This document shows, piece after piece, positions 42,414-52,166 of a stretch of DNA of 64,000 nucleotides. Numbering within the stretch: position 1 is the stretch's first letter; the number at the start of each line of letters is the position of its first letter. Both the position numbers and the translations under genes were made by a program. The stretch lies in contig NZ_AMRK01000005.1 in the NCBI RefSeq assembly GCF_000299875.1, positions 1 through 64,000 on the forward strand, read 5' to 3'. The notes below the pieces were generated by a model. It had not been told where the DNA came from, did not search any database, and worked only from the letters and a program-made list of their open reading frames with translations. Origin of the DNA: Celeribacter baekdonensis B30. GTDB taxonomy: Bacteria > Pseudomonadota > Alphaproteobacteria > Rhodobacterales > Rhodobacteraceae.

Positions 42414-43299
42414 GGGCAATGTCCTTTCAGGTCAAGGGAGTGTTCCAGCTTGCGGGCGGCCATCAACAGGGCACGGTCACAATCGGGCGCGCCGACCAGT
42501 TGCAGGCCGATCCATTGCCCCGCAGCGGTCTGCCCGACAGGTAGCGTGACAGCGGGCAGGTCCAGCAAGCTGGCGGGCATGATCAGGCTCAACGCCTGCT
42601 GATTTGTCCGCGCATAGGCTTCGGGATCGGACAGCAAGGGTTCAGCCAGTGGTGCGCCAAAGGGCAGGGTTGGCAAGGCGATGATGACATCAGGGGCCGG
42701 CCAGAGTCTGCGCAGATGCGCCGCACTGCTGCGGACCTTTGCCATGGCGTCCGGTGACAGTCTCGCCGCCCTCTGCAACCGCGCGGCCACCAGCGGGTCG
42801 ACCAGCGCAAAGGCCTCCGACTGTATCAGGTCGTGGTACAATTCGGCGGCATCGGCACCACCGGGCCAGCCCTGCGCGGCAATCAGCTCCATCGCATCCG
42901 CCAACAGGCTGCGTGGCCTGTGTACCCCTGGCCGCACGCGGCTTCCACTGCGTTGCGAACCGTATCGGAAACCTCGAAGGTGGCCCGCGCCGTCGCATAC
43001 TGGTCCAGCCAGATCTGCGGCCTGCTTTCCGGCTCCTCCGCTTCACCGCTCAAGATCGTGTCCAGATCACAAAGATCGCGGGCGGTTCCCGTGATCAGCC
43101 CAACGGTGTCATAATCAGGCGCAAGCGGCAGTACGCCGGTCATCGGATAGCGCCCGCGCGTTGGGCGAAAGCCGAACAGCCCGTGAAATGCTGCCGGAAC
43201 GCGACACGACCCGGCGGTATTGGTCCCCACTGCCAGCCGTACCATGCCATGTGCCACCGATGCCGCCGCCAGGGTCCGGTCCAGCGGCATGGCCATCAC
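42410..43299 (-). pseudogene. Amidase-signature enzyme, N-terminally truncated and frameshifted
   Basis: The reading starts with a GTG that overlaps the ABC ATPase stop and enters directly at LAAASVAHGMVRLAVGTNTAGSCRVPAA, the end of the amidase signature. The first 130-150 residues with the catalytic Lys and cis-Ser are gone. A frameshift near 42920 joins VRNAVEAACGQ to LLADAMELIAAQGW, and the second part ends with DLPAVTLPVGQTAAGQWIGLQLVG. The active site cannot be built. Relatives include allophanate-hydrolase-like amidases. Confidence 0.85.
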
Positions 43300-44396
43300 G
43301 CCGCCGCCTTCAACGCAGTGACCCCCAGCAGCACGCCGTCCTCGGGGTGCCAGGAGGCATAGACCTGTTGCCCCGCCCTTGCCGACAGCCGCTCAAGATC
43401 TCGTTGCTGAAGCTGCGCGACAATCCCGGTGCCCGCGGCCGTTTCCAGATGCAGGTTGACGACCGCGCCTGCAAACTCTTCGGACATCAAAGTGCAGGGC
43501 ACCTCGTTTGTGCCCCAACCGGGTTGGGTGGTCACATTGATCCGGTCTGCACGCACCGCTAGGTCGCATTTGGTTCCCGTTTGAACGCTGGCAGGATCTG
43601 CGATTTGCAGCAACCCGTCTGCGCTGTCGATCCCGACCTTGCCCTCTCTGGTGGTCTTCAACATCCCGCTGAACAGGCTGATACCGCCGACAAACTGTGC
43701 GACAAAGCGCGACTTGGGGCGCAGGAAGATATCCTGCGGGGTGCCCAGTTGTTCGATCCGGCCCGCATTCATGATGACCACGCGGTCGGCTAAAGAAAAG
43801 GCCTCCGAATGGCTGTGCGTCACATAGACAAAGGTGATCCCCAGCTCGCGCTGCAACCGCTTCAGCTCGCCCTGCATGCGGATAGACATATGCGCGTCCA
43901 GCGCCGACAGCGGTTCGTCCAGCAGCAGCACCTTGGGCTGCAACACCAGTGACCGCGCCAGCGCCACGCGCTGCCGCTGCCCACCGGACAGCTTGGCCAC
44001 ATTGCGGTCGGCGAACCCTGCAATGCCAAGCCGTTCCAGCCATTCGGCACAGCGCTGTTGCCGTTCGGGGCCAGGCACCTTTTTCATGCGCAGGCCGAAT
44101 TCGACGTTTTCCCGCACGGTCATATAGGGAAACAGTGCCAGGTTCTGCCAGACAAGCGGCGTCTCACGCTGCCAGACCGGTAGGTCGTTGATCTGCTGAC
44201 CCTCCAGCCGGATGTCGCCGCGCGTCGGTTCCTCTAGACCGGCCATCATGCGCAATGTCGTCGTTTTGCCGCAGCCCGAGGGGCCCATGATGGCAAGAAA
44301 CTCGCCGGTATCCACGGTCAAGTCGATGTCCTTGACGGCCTCGAAGGTGCCGTAGGATTTGTTCAGGTTGTGCAATTCCAGAAGCGGTTGGGTCAT
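43296..44396 (-). CDS. Pot/Fbp-type ABC transporter ATPase
   Basis: 366 aa. Walker A GPSGCGKTTTL, signature LSGGQRQRVALARSL, Walker B VLLLDEPLSALDAH, switch YVTHSHSEA. The C-terminal TOBE domain (from about 260) is typical of PotA-like ATPases. Its ATG overlaps the upstream permease gene by 4 nt. Confidence 0.92.
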   Translation of the reverse strand: MTQPLLELHNLNKSYGTFEAVKDIDLTVDTGEFLAIMGPSGCGKTTTLRMMAGLEEPTRGDIRLEGQQINDLPVWQRETPLVWQNLALFPYMTVRENVEFGLRMKKVPGPERQQRCAEWLERLGIAGFADRNVAKLSGGQRQRVALARSLVLQPKVLLLDEPLSALDAHMSIRMQGELKRLQRELGITFVYVTHSHSEAFSLADRVVIMNAGRIEQLGTPQDIFLRPKSRFVAQFVGGISLFSGMLKTTREGKVGIDSADGLLQIADPASVQTGTKCDLAVRADRINVTTQPGWGTNEVPCTLMSEEFAGAVVNLHLETAAGTGIVAQLQQRDLERLSARAGQQVYASWHPEDGVLLGVTALKAAA

Positions 44397-45214
44397 GGCG
44401 ACACCTCTTTGTTTTTGTGGGATTTTGTGCTGCGCAACAGCAACATCTGCGCGGCAAAGACCATGCTGAGGGTGGCGGCAAAGGCCAGCGTGCCGATCAC
44501 GTGGATGGTCGGGTCGACCTGTCCTTGCAGGGTGTTCAGCACGGTGACGGGAACGGTCTGTTCCAACCCGCCGACAAACCAGGCGATGGCATATTCATCA
44601 AGCGACACGGCAAAGGCGATCAGCGCCGCCGCCCCGATGGCAGGTGCCGCATGCGGCAGCACGATCAGGCGCAGCGCTTGCCCCGGCGTGGCCCCCAGAT
44701 TTTGCGCGGCGGTTTCGAATTCCCGCGGCAACTGTTCCAGCCGCAGACGGCAGATCGCCATTGCAAAGGGCGTGGCGACAACCACATGGGCCACGATGAT
44801 CGAACCCACCGTGCCTGACAGCCCGATCCGCGAGAAGAACGCCAGCATGGCAAGGCTGAGCACCGCAATCGGCACCGTCGGCGTCAGCAGGGCTAAAGCC
44901 AGCACCATGCGCTGTCCGAAAAACCGGAACCGGAAGTCGGCATAGGCGGCAGCAAAGCCCAGCGTGGTGGCAACCAGCGCCGTGCTCAGCGCGATGGCCA
45001 GGCTGTTTTTCAGCGCCTCCAGCATGCGGGCATCTGCAAAGACCTGTGCGTACCATTTCGTGCTGAACCGCGTGATATCGAGGCTCGGAAACCTGTCGAC
45101 GCTGAAGGAAAAAACCAGAGCAGACAGGATCGGCGCATAGAGGATCACAAAGACCAGCGTCAGCCCCGCGAACCAGGTCCATGCGGGCAATGCGTGTTTC
45201 AGATGGGTGTTCAT
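44393..45214 (-). CDS. Pot-type ABC permease (PotC family)
   Basis: 273 aa, six hydrophobic segments. Coupling EAA-like loop EFETAAQNLGATPGQALRLIVLPHAAPAI, the hallmark of binding-protein-dependent permeases. One base from the PotB-type gene. Confidence 0.9.
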   Translation of the reverse strand: MNTHLKHALPAWTWFAGLTLVFVILYAPILSALVFSFSVDRFPSLDITRFSTKWYAQVFADARMLEALKNSLAIALSTALVATTLGFAAAYADFRFRFFGQRMVLALALLTPTVPIAVLSLAMLAFFSRIGLSGTVGSIIVAHVVVATPFAMAICRLRLEQLPREFETAAQNLGATPGQALRLIVLPHAAPAIGAAALIAFAVSLDEYAIAWFVGGLEQTVPVTVLNTLQGQVDPTIHVIGTLAFAATLSMVFAAQMLLLRSTKSHKNKEVSP

Positions 45215-45215
45215 C

Positions 45216-46082
45216 TCAGTTTCCTTTCTGGCGATAGGCCCAGGCGACGGTGACCAGAGACGTCAGCATCAAGGCCGCCATCATCAGCAGTGACACCACC
45301 GCCGCGCGGGGCCATTGTTGGCCGCCCCTGATCAGGTCGGTCAGTAGGATCGGCAGGGTCTGAAAGACGCCGCCACCCAGATAGGTGGCGCTGACGAATT
45401 CGGCATAGCTCAGCAAAAAGGCGAACAGCACGCCAAGGCTCAGACCCGGACGGGCAGCGGGAAGGATGATGTGGCGCAAGACGTGCTGCGGGCGCGCGCC
45501 CAGATTGACGGCTGCCGACATCTCGGTGCGGTCGACATTGCCCAGCGCAAGCGTTTGCAGCACCAACACCACCGGCAGCGTCAGGGTGGCGTGGCCCAGA
45601 AAAAGCGCCGTGTAGCTGTTCAGCAGACTGGCACCGGACAGACCGACGCTGTGAAACAGTTGCGGCAGCACGCCGCCTTCGCCCAGAAACACCTGCAGGG
45701 AATAAATTCTGACCAGATAGCTGGTGAAAAACGGTGCTAGGGCGAGGCCCAAAAAAGTCAGCCGTCTGGCCGGGGTGATCAGAAACGCCATCGCGTAAGA
45801 GGCCGGAAAGGCCAGCAGTGACACCAAGGCGGCGCTGATCAGGGACAGCCCGTAGCTGCGCCAGAACGTGGACCACAGAAAATCGAGCGACAGCACATAA
45901 GACCAGGCCGACAGCGAAAAGTCGGGGGTCAGACGGTAGTTTTGGACCGACCAGAACGACATGGCGATCAGCAGCAGCATCGGGCCCATAAAGAACAGCG
46001 CAAACCAGATCGGTAGCGGGGCGGCCCAAAGGGCAAACCAGGCACGCCGGCGCAGTCGCACCTTTGCGGATAAGACGGACAT
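45216..46082 (-). CDS. Pot-type ABC permease (PotB family)
   Basis: 288 aa. Starts MSVLSAKVRLRRRAWFALWAAPLP with a long cytosolic head, six hydrophobic segments and the EMSAAVNLGARPQHVLRHIILPAARPGL coupling loop. A GC hairpin (GCGCGG/CCGCGC, 46102-46119) lies between it and the binding-protein gene and may lower permease expression. Confidence 0.9.
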   Translation of the reverse strand: MSVLSAKVRLRRRAWFALWAAPLPIWFALFFMGPMLLLIAMSFWSVQNYRLTPDFSLSAWSYVLSLDFLWSTFWRSYGLSLISAALVSLLAFPASYAMAFLITPARRLTFLGLALAPFFTSYLVRIYSLQVFLGEGGVLPQLFHSVGLSGASLLNSYTALFLGHATLTLPVVLVLQTLALGNVDRTEMSAAVNLGARPQHVLRHIILPAARPGLSLGVLFAFLLSYAEFVSATYLGGGVFQTLPILLTDLIRGGQQWPRAAVVSLLMMAALMLTSLVTVAWAYRQKGN

Positions 46083-46160
46083 CGGATTTCCTTTGAATGA
46101 AGCGCGGCCCGCCCCGCGCCCGTCAGTGGCGGCGTGAAGACAGACTCTTGAGGGTGTCGC

Positions 46161-47273
46161 TCAGGCGTTTTTGTAGCGCACCCAGGCGTCGTTCCAGCTT
46201 TCCAATGATTGCTGGACGGGCAGGCGGCGCAACTGAATGCGCCCGGCGCGGATTTCATCCAGCGCGTTCGCCCCGCTCAGGCTCATGTTCTGGCGTGCTG
46301 CCTCATTCGGGTTGATTTCGTTCAGCATCGCCCAGCCCGCCCGGGTCGGCACCATCGCGGGGTACGCCTTGAGCGTGGCCGTCGCCACCTGCCCGCGCGG
46401 GCTGATCATGTAGCGGATGAATTCCCGGGCCAGATCCTGATTGCGGGACCCCTTGCCGATCGACAGCGACTCGGTCCATTGCAGCCCGCCCTGTTCGGGA
46501 ATGGTGGTGGCAACATTGGCTCCGTCGCGTTGCAAGACACCGGTGATCCAGTCGCCAATCCCCGGCATCGCAGCCACTTCACCCGAGCGCAGGGCAGACA
46601 GCGTGCCGCCGTAATCATAAAATCCCCGCACCTGTGGCCGAAGCGTCAGTGCCGTATCCTGCACCTGCTGCCACGCCGCGGCATTCAGATCAAAGGGGGC
46701 CGGATTGCCTTCGATCAGACTCATTGTGCCAAAGTTGGGCAGATGCCAGTCGAATTGCCCGACCTTGCTGCGCAGATTTTCCTGCCACATCGCCCTGTAG
46801 TTGCGCGCCTCCGAACGGCTGAGCGCGTCCAGATTATGCGACAGACCTAGAAAGCCAAAGTGCAGGAACACCGCGTAAAGCCCGTCATCGTACCAATGGC
46901 CCTCGAACTTCTGGAACTCGGGGAAAAAGTCGTCAAACGGATAATCTGCCAGGTCGAGCTGTTCGATGTAATCGGCCTGATACAGCTGCGAGACATATTC
47001 AGCGTCGGCCAGGATAACGTCGTAGGTGCCGACCGGAGACTGCGCAAACTGCGCCAGCATCTGGTCCCCGCCGACGTATTCCTTGGCGCGGATGCGGACA
47101 TTGTGCGCGCGTTCAAACGGGCCAACGACCTCCGGGTCGGCGTGGCCTGCCCATGTCAGCATGGTCAGCTCGCGCACCTCCTGCGCCCTTACAATCGCAG
47201 GTGTGGCCAGCACAGCACCCGCAGCCAGACCGCTTTTCAGCAGCGCGCGGCGTGAATATTGAAAATTTGACAT
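46161..47273 (-). CDS. Pot-type ABC substrate-binding protein, Tat-exported
   Basis: 370 aa. Start MSNFQYSRRALLKSGLAAGA has a twin-arginine-like motif (SRRALLK) and a signal cut after APAIVRA near 30. Type II binding fold with LTMLTWAGHADPEVVGPFE. Ligand unknown; the neighbouring DUF1989, deacetylase and amidase remnants point to an amide or ureide. First gene of the operon, divergent from LysR. Confidence 0.9.
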   Translation of the reverse strand: MSNFQYSRRALLKSGLAAGAVLATPAIVRAQEVRELTMLTWAGHADPEVVGPFERAHNVRIRAKEYVGGDQMLAQFAQSPVGTYDVILADAEYVSQLYQADYIEQLDLADYPFDDFFPEFQKFEGHWYDDGLYAVFLHFGFLGLSHNLDALSRSEARNYRAMWQENLRSKVGQFDWHLPNFGTMSLIEGNPAPFDLNAAAWQQVQDTALTLRPQVRGFYDYGGTLSALRSGEVAAMPGIGDWITGVLQRDGANVATTIPEQGGLQWTESLSIGKGSRNQDLAREFIRYMISPRGQVATATLKAYPAMVPTRAGWAMLNEINPNEAARQNMSLSGANALDEIRAGRIQLRRLPVQQSLESWNDAWVRYKNA

Positions 47274-47354
47274 ATCGTTTTTCTCCCTGTTTTGTGTCTG
47301 CCACCTTCTGCGAAACGTCCTGTTTGCTACAAATTCGTTTATCTCAGGGGGTCT

Positions 47355-47367
47355 TGAGCAAAACTCA
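47355..47367. promoter_or_regulatory. Possible LysR operator
   Basis: TGAG-CAAAA-CTCA dyad 14 bp before the LysR start codon; CTCA at 47343-47346 gives a second overlapping half-site. Confidence 0.4.
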
Positions 47368-47380
47368 CGAAGGACAGAGG

Positions 47381-48298
47381 ATGCGACGGCTTCCGCCCCT
47401 GAATTCGATCCGTGCCTTTGAAGCGGTTGCGCGCTGCCTCAGCTTTTCGGCTGCAGCCGACGAGCTGGGCGTGACCACGACAGCGGTCAGCCATCAGATC
47501 CGGCATCTGGAAAGCTATCTGGGCTTTAAGTTGATCGTGCGAAACCCCCGCGACATCGCGCTGACCCCTGCGGGTGAAGAGATGTTTCCGAAATTGCGCG
47601 ACGGGTTCGACCTGCTGGCCGAGGCCTTTTCGGTTCTGGATGTGGACATCGAAAAGAACGTCCTGCGCGTCACGACAACCCGCGCCTTTGCCGACAACTG
47701 GCTGCTGCCACGGCTGTCGGGTTTTCTGGCCGAGAACCCTAAGATCGAGGTCGAGCTTGTTACCGACGATGCGGTGCGCGATCTGTCTTCGGACCGGCTG
47801 GATGTGGCGATCCGTTATGGCCATTGCCCGCGGGACGCGACATCCGGCATTTTGTTTGCAGACACCTACACACCAGTCGGGCGCAACGATGTTATACAGA
47901 ACAAGTCAGGCGCTTATCCGGTCATCGGGTTTCATTGGAATAACAAAGAGCTGGGCGGTCCGGTCTGGGCGCGTTGGGCGGATGACGCCGCGCAGAGTTT
48001 CAAGGTGGCGAGCGTCTTGAAATGCAGCGACGAATCTGCGGCCTTCGAGGCGCTGGATCAAGGGTTAGGGTTGCTGTTGTGCAGTAACATCCTTGTCGCA
48101 GACCGGCTTGCCGCAGGGACGCACCAAAGGCTGGGAGAGACGTGTATTGATGGTTTCGAATACTATCTCACGGTCAATCATGTCTCTCGCGCCAAGCTTG
48201 CAACAAAGGTTTTTGTGAACTGGCTGCAAAACATTGCACGTGAAACTGACCGGAATGTCGACAGTATTCGCAACCATACTCTTAAAGGTTTTGAATGA
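47381..48298 (+). CDS. LysR-family regulator (GcvA type) of the Pot-type operon
   Basis: 305 aa. MRRLPPLNSIRAFEAVARCLSFSAAADELG and TAVSHQIRHLESYLGFKL, GcvA-type HTH, plus effector domain. ATG 47381 has AAGGACAGAGG immediately upstream; the frame stays open to 47153 over the divergent gene and is rejected. Likely controls the transporter and DUF1989 operon. Confidence 0.9.
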   Translation: MRRLPPLNSIRAFEAVARCLSFSAAADELGVTTTAVSHQIRHLESYLGFKLIVRNPRDIALTPAGEEMFPKLRDGFDLLAEAFSVLDVDIEKNVLRVTTTRAFADNWLLPRLSGFLAENPKIEVELVTDDAVRDLSSDRLDVAIRYGHCPRDATSGILFADTYTPVGRNDVIQNKSGAYPVIGFHWNNKELGGPVWARWADDAAQSFKVASVLKCSDESAAFEALDQGLGLLLCSNILVADRLAAGTHQRLGETCIDGFEYYLTVNHVSRAKLATKVFVNWLQNIARETDRNVDSIRNHTLKGFE

Positions 48299-49460
48299 AT
48301 TGGATGGCTTTACTGCGCGACATCAGTGTGTGTCTTGACGTTCCATTTTTAGACGGGCGCCGTGTCGGCCCGGATGCGGCTGACATTTCACCCGTTGATG
48401 GATGATCCGTTGTCGCTGTCGGTGCTCCGCAAGGGCCGCTGTCCGAAGTCCGGGTCTAAGACATGGCGGAGCTGATCGACATGCCGCTCATCACGAAGGA
48501 GTTGGCACCAGCCTCCGGGAGCTGCTCAACGGCGCGTACCAACGTCTCGAAAGAGTCATATCGTCTCGGTTCGGGATGGCCCACGTCGCGACTGCGGGAT
48601 CCTTGGTCGTGGTCAATCTCGGCATCACGCTTCAGCCTTGCTTGCCCACGTAAGACGGAATGTTTTGGCGGTAGGATAGAAGAGCAGAGACAAAGAGCAT
48701 TCTGCGTCACGTTTCAGTTGTTAAAGTTCACACTCTCGCACTTATTTCCGCCTATCTGGTGGTTGCAGCCAGACCTGAAGCACCCCACGCTCGCGGCACG
48801 ATATTGGTTGCGAAATAGTTGAAGCGGAGGCTTTCGACCTCAGAGGTACGAACCGTCGCGTGCAGCGGGACGGCGTGCCTTTTCCTAGAAGACGCGATCA
48901 CCAGGTTCAAGGCAGAGGAAAAGATGAACTGTCTCATACGTGTTGCTCAGGGTGCGTTATGAAACATGCATCAGCGATGCGCCTGTTTACCTGCTGGCAA
49001 ACACGAGTGGCCTCCGCAGTCATTTCATTCATCGAATACGAGGCGAGGAATGGCTGAATAATCTCCACGCTGTCGCCGTTGAAGGCAGCCACGACAGGCT
49101 TACTGCGTTCAGCGATGCCGCATGAAGTAAGCGCGAGAGACCCAAGACGTGAAAAAACGGCTTTTTCATGATGTAATTCCTTGATCGTTCAAGGGCGTCG
49201 CGTCGCCGAAAATGCCATTCAGCTTGTTGATGATTTCCGGAATGTAGACAGGAAGAGCTCCGGAGCAGCAGCCCCACCGGCACCGACCGGCTTCAAGATG
49301 CCGTCATCTTTGGCGGTCTTGCCGCTATCCTTTCCACCTTCGTCAGTTTCGCGGGTTTTGATGTCATATCCGGTCAGGGGAATGCCCGGAGGTCGACATT
49401 CTCGGGCGGAACTCCGTTCAGTCGGTTTTCAAGGAGCTTGGCAAATGCTGCGAAGTTTTC
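48299..49460. other. 1.16-kb gene-poor region with fragments
   Basis: No intact gene. A frame near 48460-48653 reads protein-like (LRELLNGAYQRLERVI, MAHVATAGSLVVVNLGI) and may be a fossil. 48818-48880 repeats a segment from 11.9 kb. At about 49270-49400 a frame reads VIFGGLAAILSTFVSFAGFDV, a membrane-like fragment, just before the IS3 tail. None can be assigned. Confidence 0.4.
48818..48880. repeat. 62-bp dispersed repeat, copy 2
   Basis: Partner of 11859-11921; see that entry. Both lie in gene-poor ground near other gene fragments. Confidence 0.55.
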
Positions 49461-49946
49461 GAGGTCTGGGGAACAGATATTCCCTACATCAAGACCCGGG
49501 AAGGGATCTCGTGTCTGGCGGTCGTGATCGACTTGTTCTCGCGACGTATTGTCGGATGGGCGATGCAGAGCCGACAACCAACAGACCTCATATTGCAGGC
49601 GTTGCTCATGGCTGTTTGGCGGCTCAAGCCAACGCGCAAAGTCTTAGTGCCTTCTGATCGGGGTTCACGGTTCACCAGCATAGATTGGGCATCATTTCTC
49701 AGGCAGCACAATCTTGAACACAGTATGAGGAGGCGCGGAAACTGCCATGACAACGCGGTTGCTGAACGCTTCTTCACCCTGTTGAAACGCGAACGCATTC
49801 GCCTCAGGACATACGAAACCAGAGAAGACACAAGATCAGGCGGGTTTGACTGCATCGAGATGTTCTACAATCCAAAGCGCAAACCCGCCAGGAATGGGAT
49901 GTTGTCGTTTGCAGCCTTTGAAAGGCAACAGCAACGGAAGCTGTAA
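49461..49946 (+). pseudogene. Remnant: IS3-family transposase OrfB C-terminal half
   Basis: The frame begins VWGTDIPYIKTREGISCLAV with the first catalytic Asp region, then SDRGSRFTSIDWASFLRQHN (second Asp) and [18 protein letters not shown] with the Glu, and ends ERQQQRKL. The N-terminal half and OrfA are absent, and the upstream junction is with unrelated sequence. Truncated. Confidence 0.8.
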
Positions 49947-49970
49947 CGCGTCGAATAAACTCGGGGCTAT

Positions 49971-50516
49971 TCAGGATCGGTGAGAACTGCGGATCATCCA
50001 CTCACTCCGCAGGAGGGCGTATTGCATGGTATTTTCGTAGATTGGATTACCTGCGGGGTCATTGATGAATGAGATATATTCGACAAAGAGACCCTCCTGC
50101 CGCATTCCCAGCCGTTCGCAAAGGCGCTGCGAGGAGAGATTGTGATCTTCAACATAGGCGTAGACGCGGCGTGCTTCCGCTGTGTCGAACACATGCGCAA
50201 AGAGTGCGCGCGCGGCCTCCGTCGCATAGCCTTTCCCTGAGAACGCCGGGTTGAAGTTCCACCCGACCGAGATCGTATCCTCTTCGGCATGCGCGAAAAG
50301 ATCGCCAATAAGCGTATCGGTCTCCTTGAGGCAGACGGCGATCTGTTCATTATCTTGGCTGCGCTTTCTCACCTCGGCCAAAGCGGCATCCATATCCGAC
50401 AGTTTGAGAGACAGAAAACAGTTGGAAACGGGCGAGCGCAGATAAGCGTAGAGGGCCTCCGCGTCGCTCTCTCTGAAATTCCTGAGAATAAGGCGTTCTG
50501 TTTTGATGGGTTGCAT
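49971..50516 (-). CDS. GNAT-family N-acetyltransferase (RimJ/RimL type)
   Basis: 181 aa. IKTERLILRNFRESDAEALYAYL is the usual start, then VGWNFNPAFSGKGYATEAARALFAHVF with the acetyl-CoA loop (Q/R-x-x-G-x-G/A equivalent FSGKGYATEA), and VEDHNLSSQRLCERLGMRQEG. It may acetylate a small amine, drug or protein N-terminus. ATG 50516 has GGAAAGG upstream. It lies 41 bp after the efflux gene, same strand, so it may be part of a resistance unit. Confidence 0.88.
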   Translation of the reverse strand: MQPIKTERLILRNFRESDAEALYAYLRSPVSNCFLSLKLSDMDAALAEVRKRSQDNEQIAVCLKETDTLIGDLFAHAEEDTISVGWNFNPAFSGKGYATEAARALFAHVFDTAEARRVYAYVEDHNLSSQRLCERLGMRQEGLFVEYISFINDPAGNPIYENTMQYALLRSEWMIRSSHRS

Positions 50517-50557
50517 ATCTCGTTGCCTTTCCAAGATTTTATGGGGTTTTCTGACGA

Positions 50558-52081
50558 TCAATGATGCGATGTCACAGGCAATCTACGGTCCGGTGCAATG
50601 ATGATGAAGACCACGACCGCCAGCGTCGCGATCACAATGGCCGAGGTGGTCAGCAGCACCGAATGGGTCTGGCTGAAGGCGGTCTTGCCGGCCTCGATCA
50701 GTGCCGCGGCTTGTTCGGGGCCCAGTTGGTTTGCCACGATGTAAGTATCACCGATTGTCTGGGCGGCCTGTGCAGCCAAGGCAGATGGCAGGGTGTCGGG
50801 CAGCTCTATCGCGCGGCTGAACACGCCCGACATGAACATCCCGAAGAAGGCAATCCCCAGACCGGTTCCCAGTTCATATCCGGTTGCCTCCAACGCCCCG
50901 GCGGCGCCGCCTTTGCTGGCCTCGATTGCACCCATGATCGCGATGGACGAGGCGGTTAGCCCAATGCTGAGCGTCAGCCCAAGGACGGCAAGTGCCAACG
51001 GCACCAGAGCGCCTGGCTGGTGGAAATCGCTTTGCGCCAGAAACAGCAGCGCCGCCCCCGAGATCAACAGTGACAGGCTGGCAACGCGGCGCAAGCCGAA
51101 ACGATTGGACAGGTAACCTGCGACCGGCCCGCCTAGGGCAGCCGCGGCCATGATCGGGATCATGAACAGGCCAGCCTGCAGTGGGGTCTTTGTCAGCACA
51201 TATTGCAGTTCTTGTGCCAGGGTCAGTTCGACCCCGGCTAATGCGCCCGAGGCAACAATCGCCATCATCAGACCAGCGACAATGGTGGGATGGGACAGTA
51301 GAGAAAGGTCCAACATGGGCGCAGTCGCGCGCAATTGCTTGCGCGCAAATAGCGTCAGAATTGCAATGCCGAAAGTGAGTACAAGGACGACGACCGGCAG
51401 GGGCTGCTTGGCGCCGAAACCGGCCTTGATCGCGTAGACGACCGATATCATGCCGACAATCAGCAACAGCGCCTGACCGATGGGCCATTTGCCCGGCGTG
51501 GTCTGTTCGATGCGGGGCAACAACAGCCAGCACGTCGGGGCCACGATCAGCATGACCGGCACGTTGATCAAGAAGACAGACCCCCACCAGAACTGTTCCA
51601 GCAGGGCCCCGCCGATCAGCGGCCCGACAGCGGCTCCTGCCGCGCCGACCGTGCCCCAGAGTCCAAGCGCCATAGCGCGCTCGCCTTCCTCTTCGAAGGT
51701 CTTGCGGATCAGGCCCAGAACGCAAGGCATGATCATTGATCCCCCCAGCGCAAGGAAGACCCGCGCGGCAATCAGGGCGGTTGCACTTTGGGCGAAGGCT
51801 GCCCAGGTCGAGGCGGCGGCGAAGAGGGTCAGCCCGGTCAGTAGGATCCGGCGATTGCCGACCCGGTCGGACAGCGTACCCATCGGCACCAGTAATCCGG
51901 CCATCAGCAGGGGGTAGATGTCGATGATCCACAAGACCTCGGTCCCCGAGGCGTTCAGTGTCAGAGTCAGGCTGGGCACCGCGACATGCAGGATCGTCAT
52001 GTCCAGCACCACGGGCAGAAAGGCCAGCATGACCGCCAGCAACACAAGCCAGCGTTTCGGATCGGGGGCATGGGCAGGCAT
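50558..52081 (-). CDS. MFS drug exporter, DHA2 (QacA/SmvA) type
   Basis: 507 aa with about 14 hydrophobic segments. Motif D-like LDMTILHVAVPSL in the first helix, motif A GTLSDRVGNRR, motif C AVGPLIGGALLE; the 14-TM drug:H+ antiporter-2 pattern. It would export cationic biocides or dyes. GAGGTG precedes ATG 52081. Divergent from a TetR gene with a palindrome between them. Confidence 0.9.
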   Translation of the reverse strand: MPAHAPDPKRWLVLLAVMLAFLPVVLDMTILHVAVPSLTLTLNASGTEVLWIIDIYPLLMAGLLVPMGTLSDRVGNRRILLTGLTLFAAASTWAAFAQSATALIAARVFLALGGSMIMPCVLGLIRKTFEEEGERAMALGLWGTVGAAGAAVGPLIGGALLEQFWWGSVFLINVPVMLIVAPTCWLLLPRIEQTTPGKWPIGQALLLIVGMISVVYAIKAGFGAKQPLPVVVLVLTFGIAILTLFARKQLRATAPMLDLSLLSHPTIVAGLMMAIVASGALAGVELTLAQELQYVLTKTPLQAGLFMIPIMAAAALGGPVAGYLSNRFGLRRVASLSLLISGAALLFLAQSDFHQPGALVPLALAVLGLTLSIGLTASSIAIMGAIEASKGGAAGALEATGYELGTGLGIAFFGMFMSGVFSRAIELPDTLPSALAAQAAQTIGDTYIVANQLGPEQAAALIEAGKTAFSQTHSVLLTTSAIVIATLAVVVFIIIAPDRRLPVTSHH

Positions 52082-52121
52082 GTTTCACCTCAGGATTCGG
52101 TTGCATCCGTCGATATAAATA

Positions 52122-52131
52122 CATACGTATG
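52122..52131. promoter_or_regulatory. Perfect 10-bp palindrome, likely TetR operator core
   Basis: CATACGTATG in the 85-bp gap between the efflux gene and its divergent TetR gene. AT-rich flanks (ATAAATA and GGATTT) fit an overlapping promoter. Confidence 0.5.
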
Positions 52132-52166
52132 GATTTCAATGGGGATGTGAACGGATCAGGGGACAG

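Noticed and set aside
50874-52139. 421-codon frame overlapping the efflux gene on the same strand
   Set aside because: Frame-shifted reading of the same DNA; no membrane segments, unlike the 507-codon DHA2 protein.
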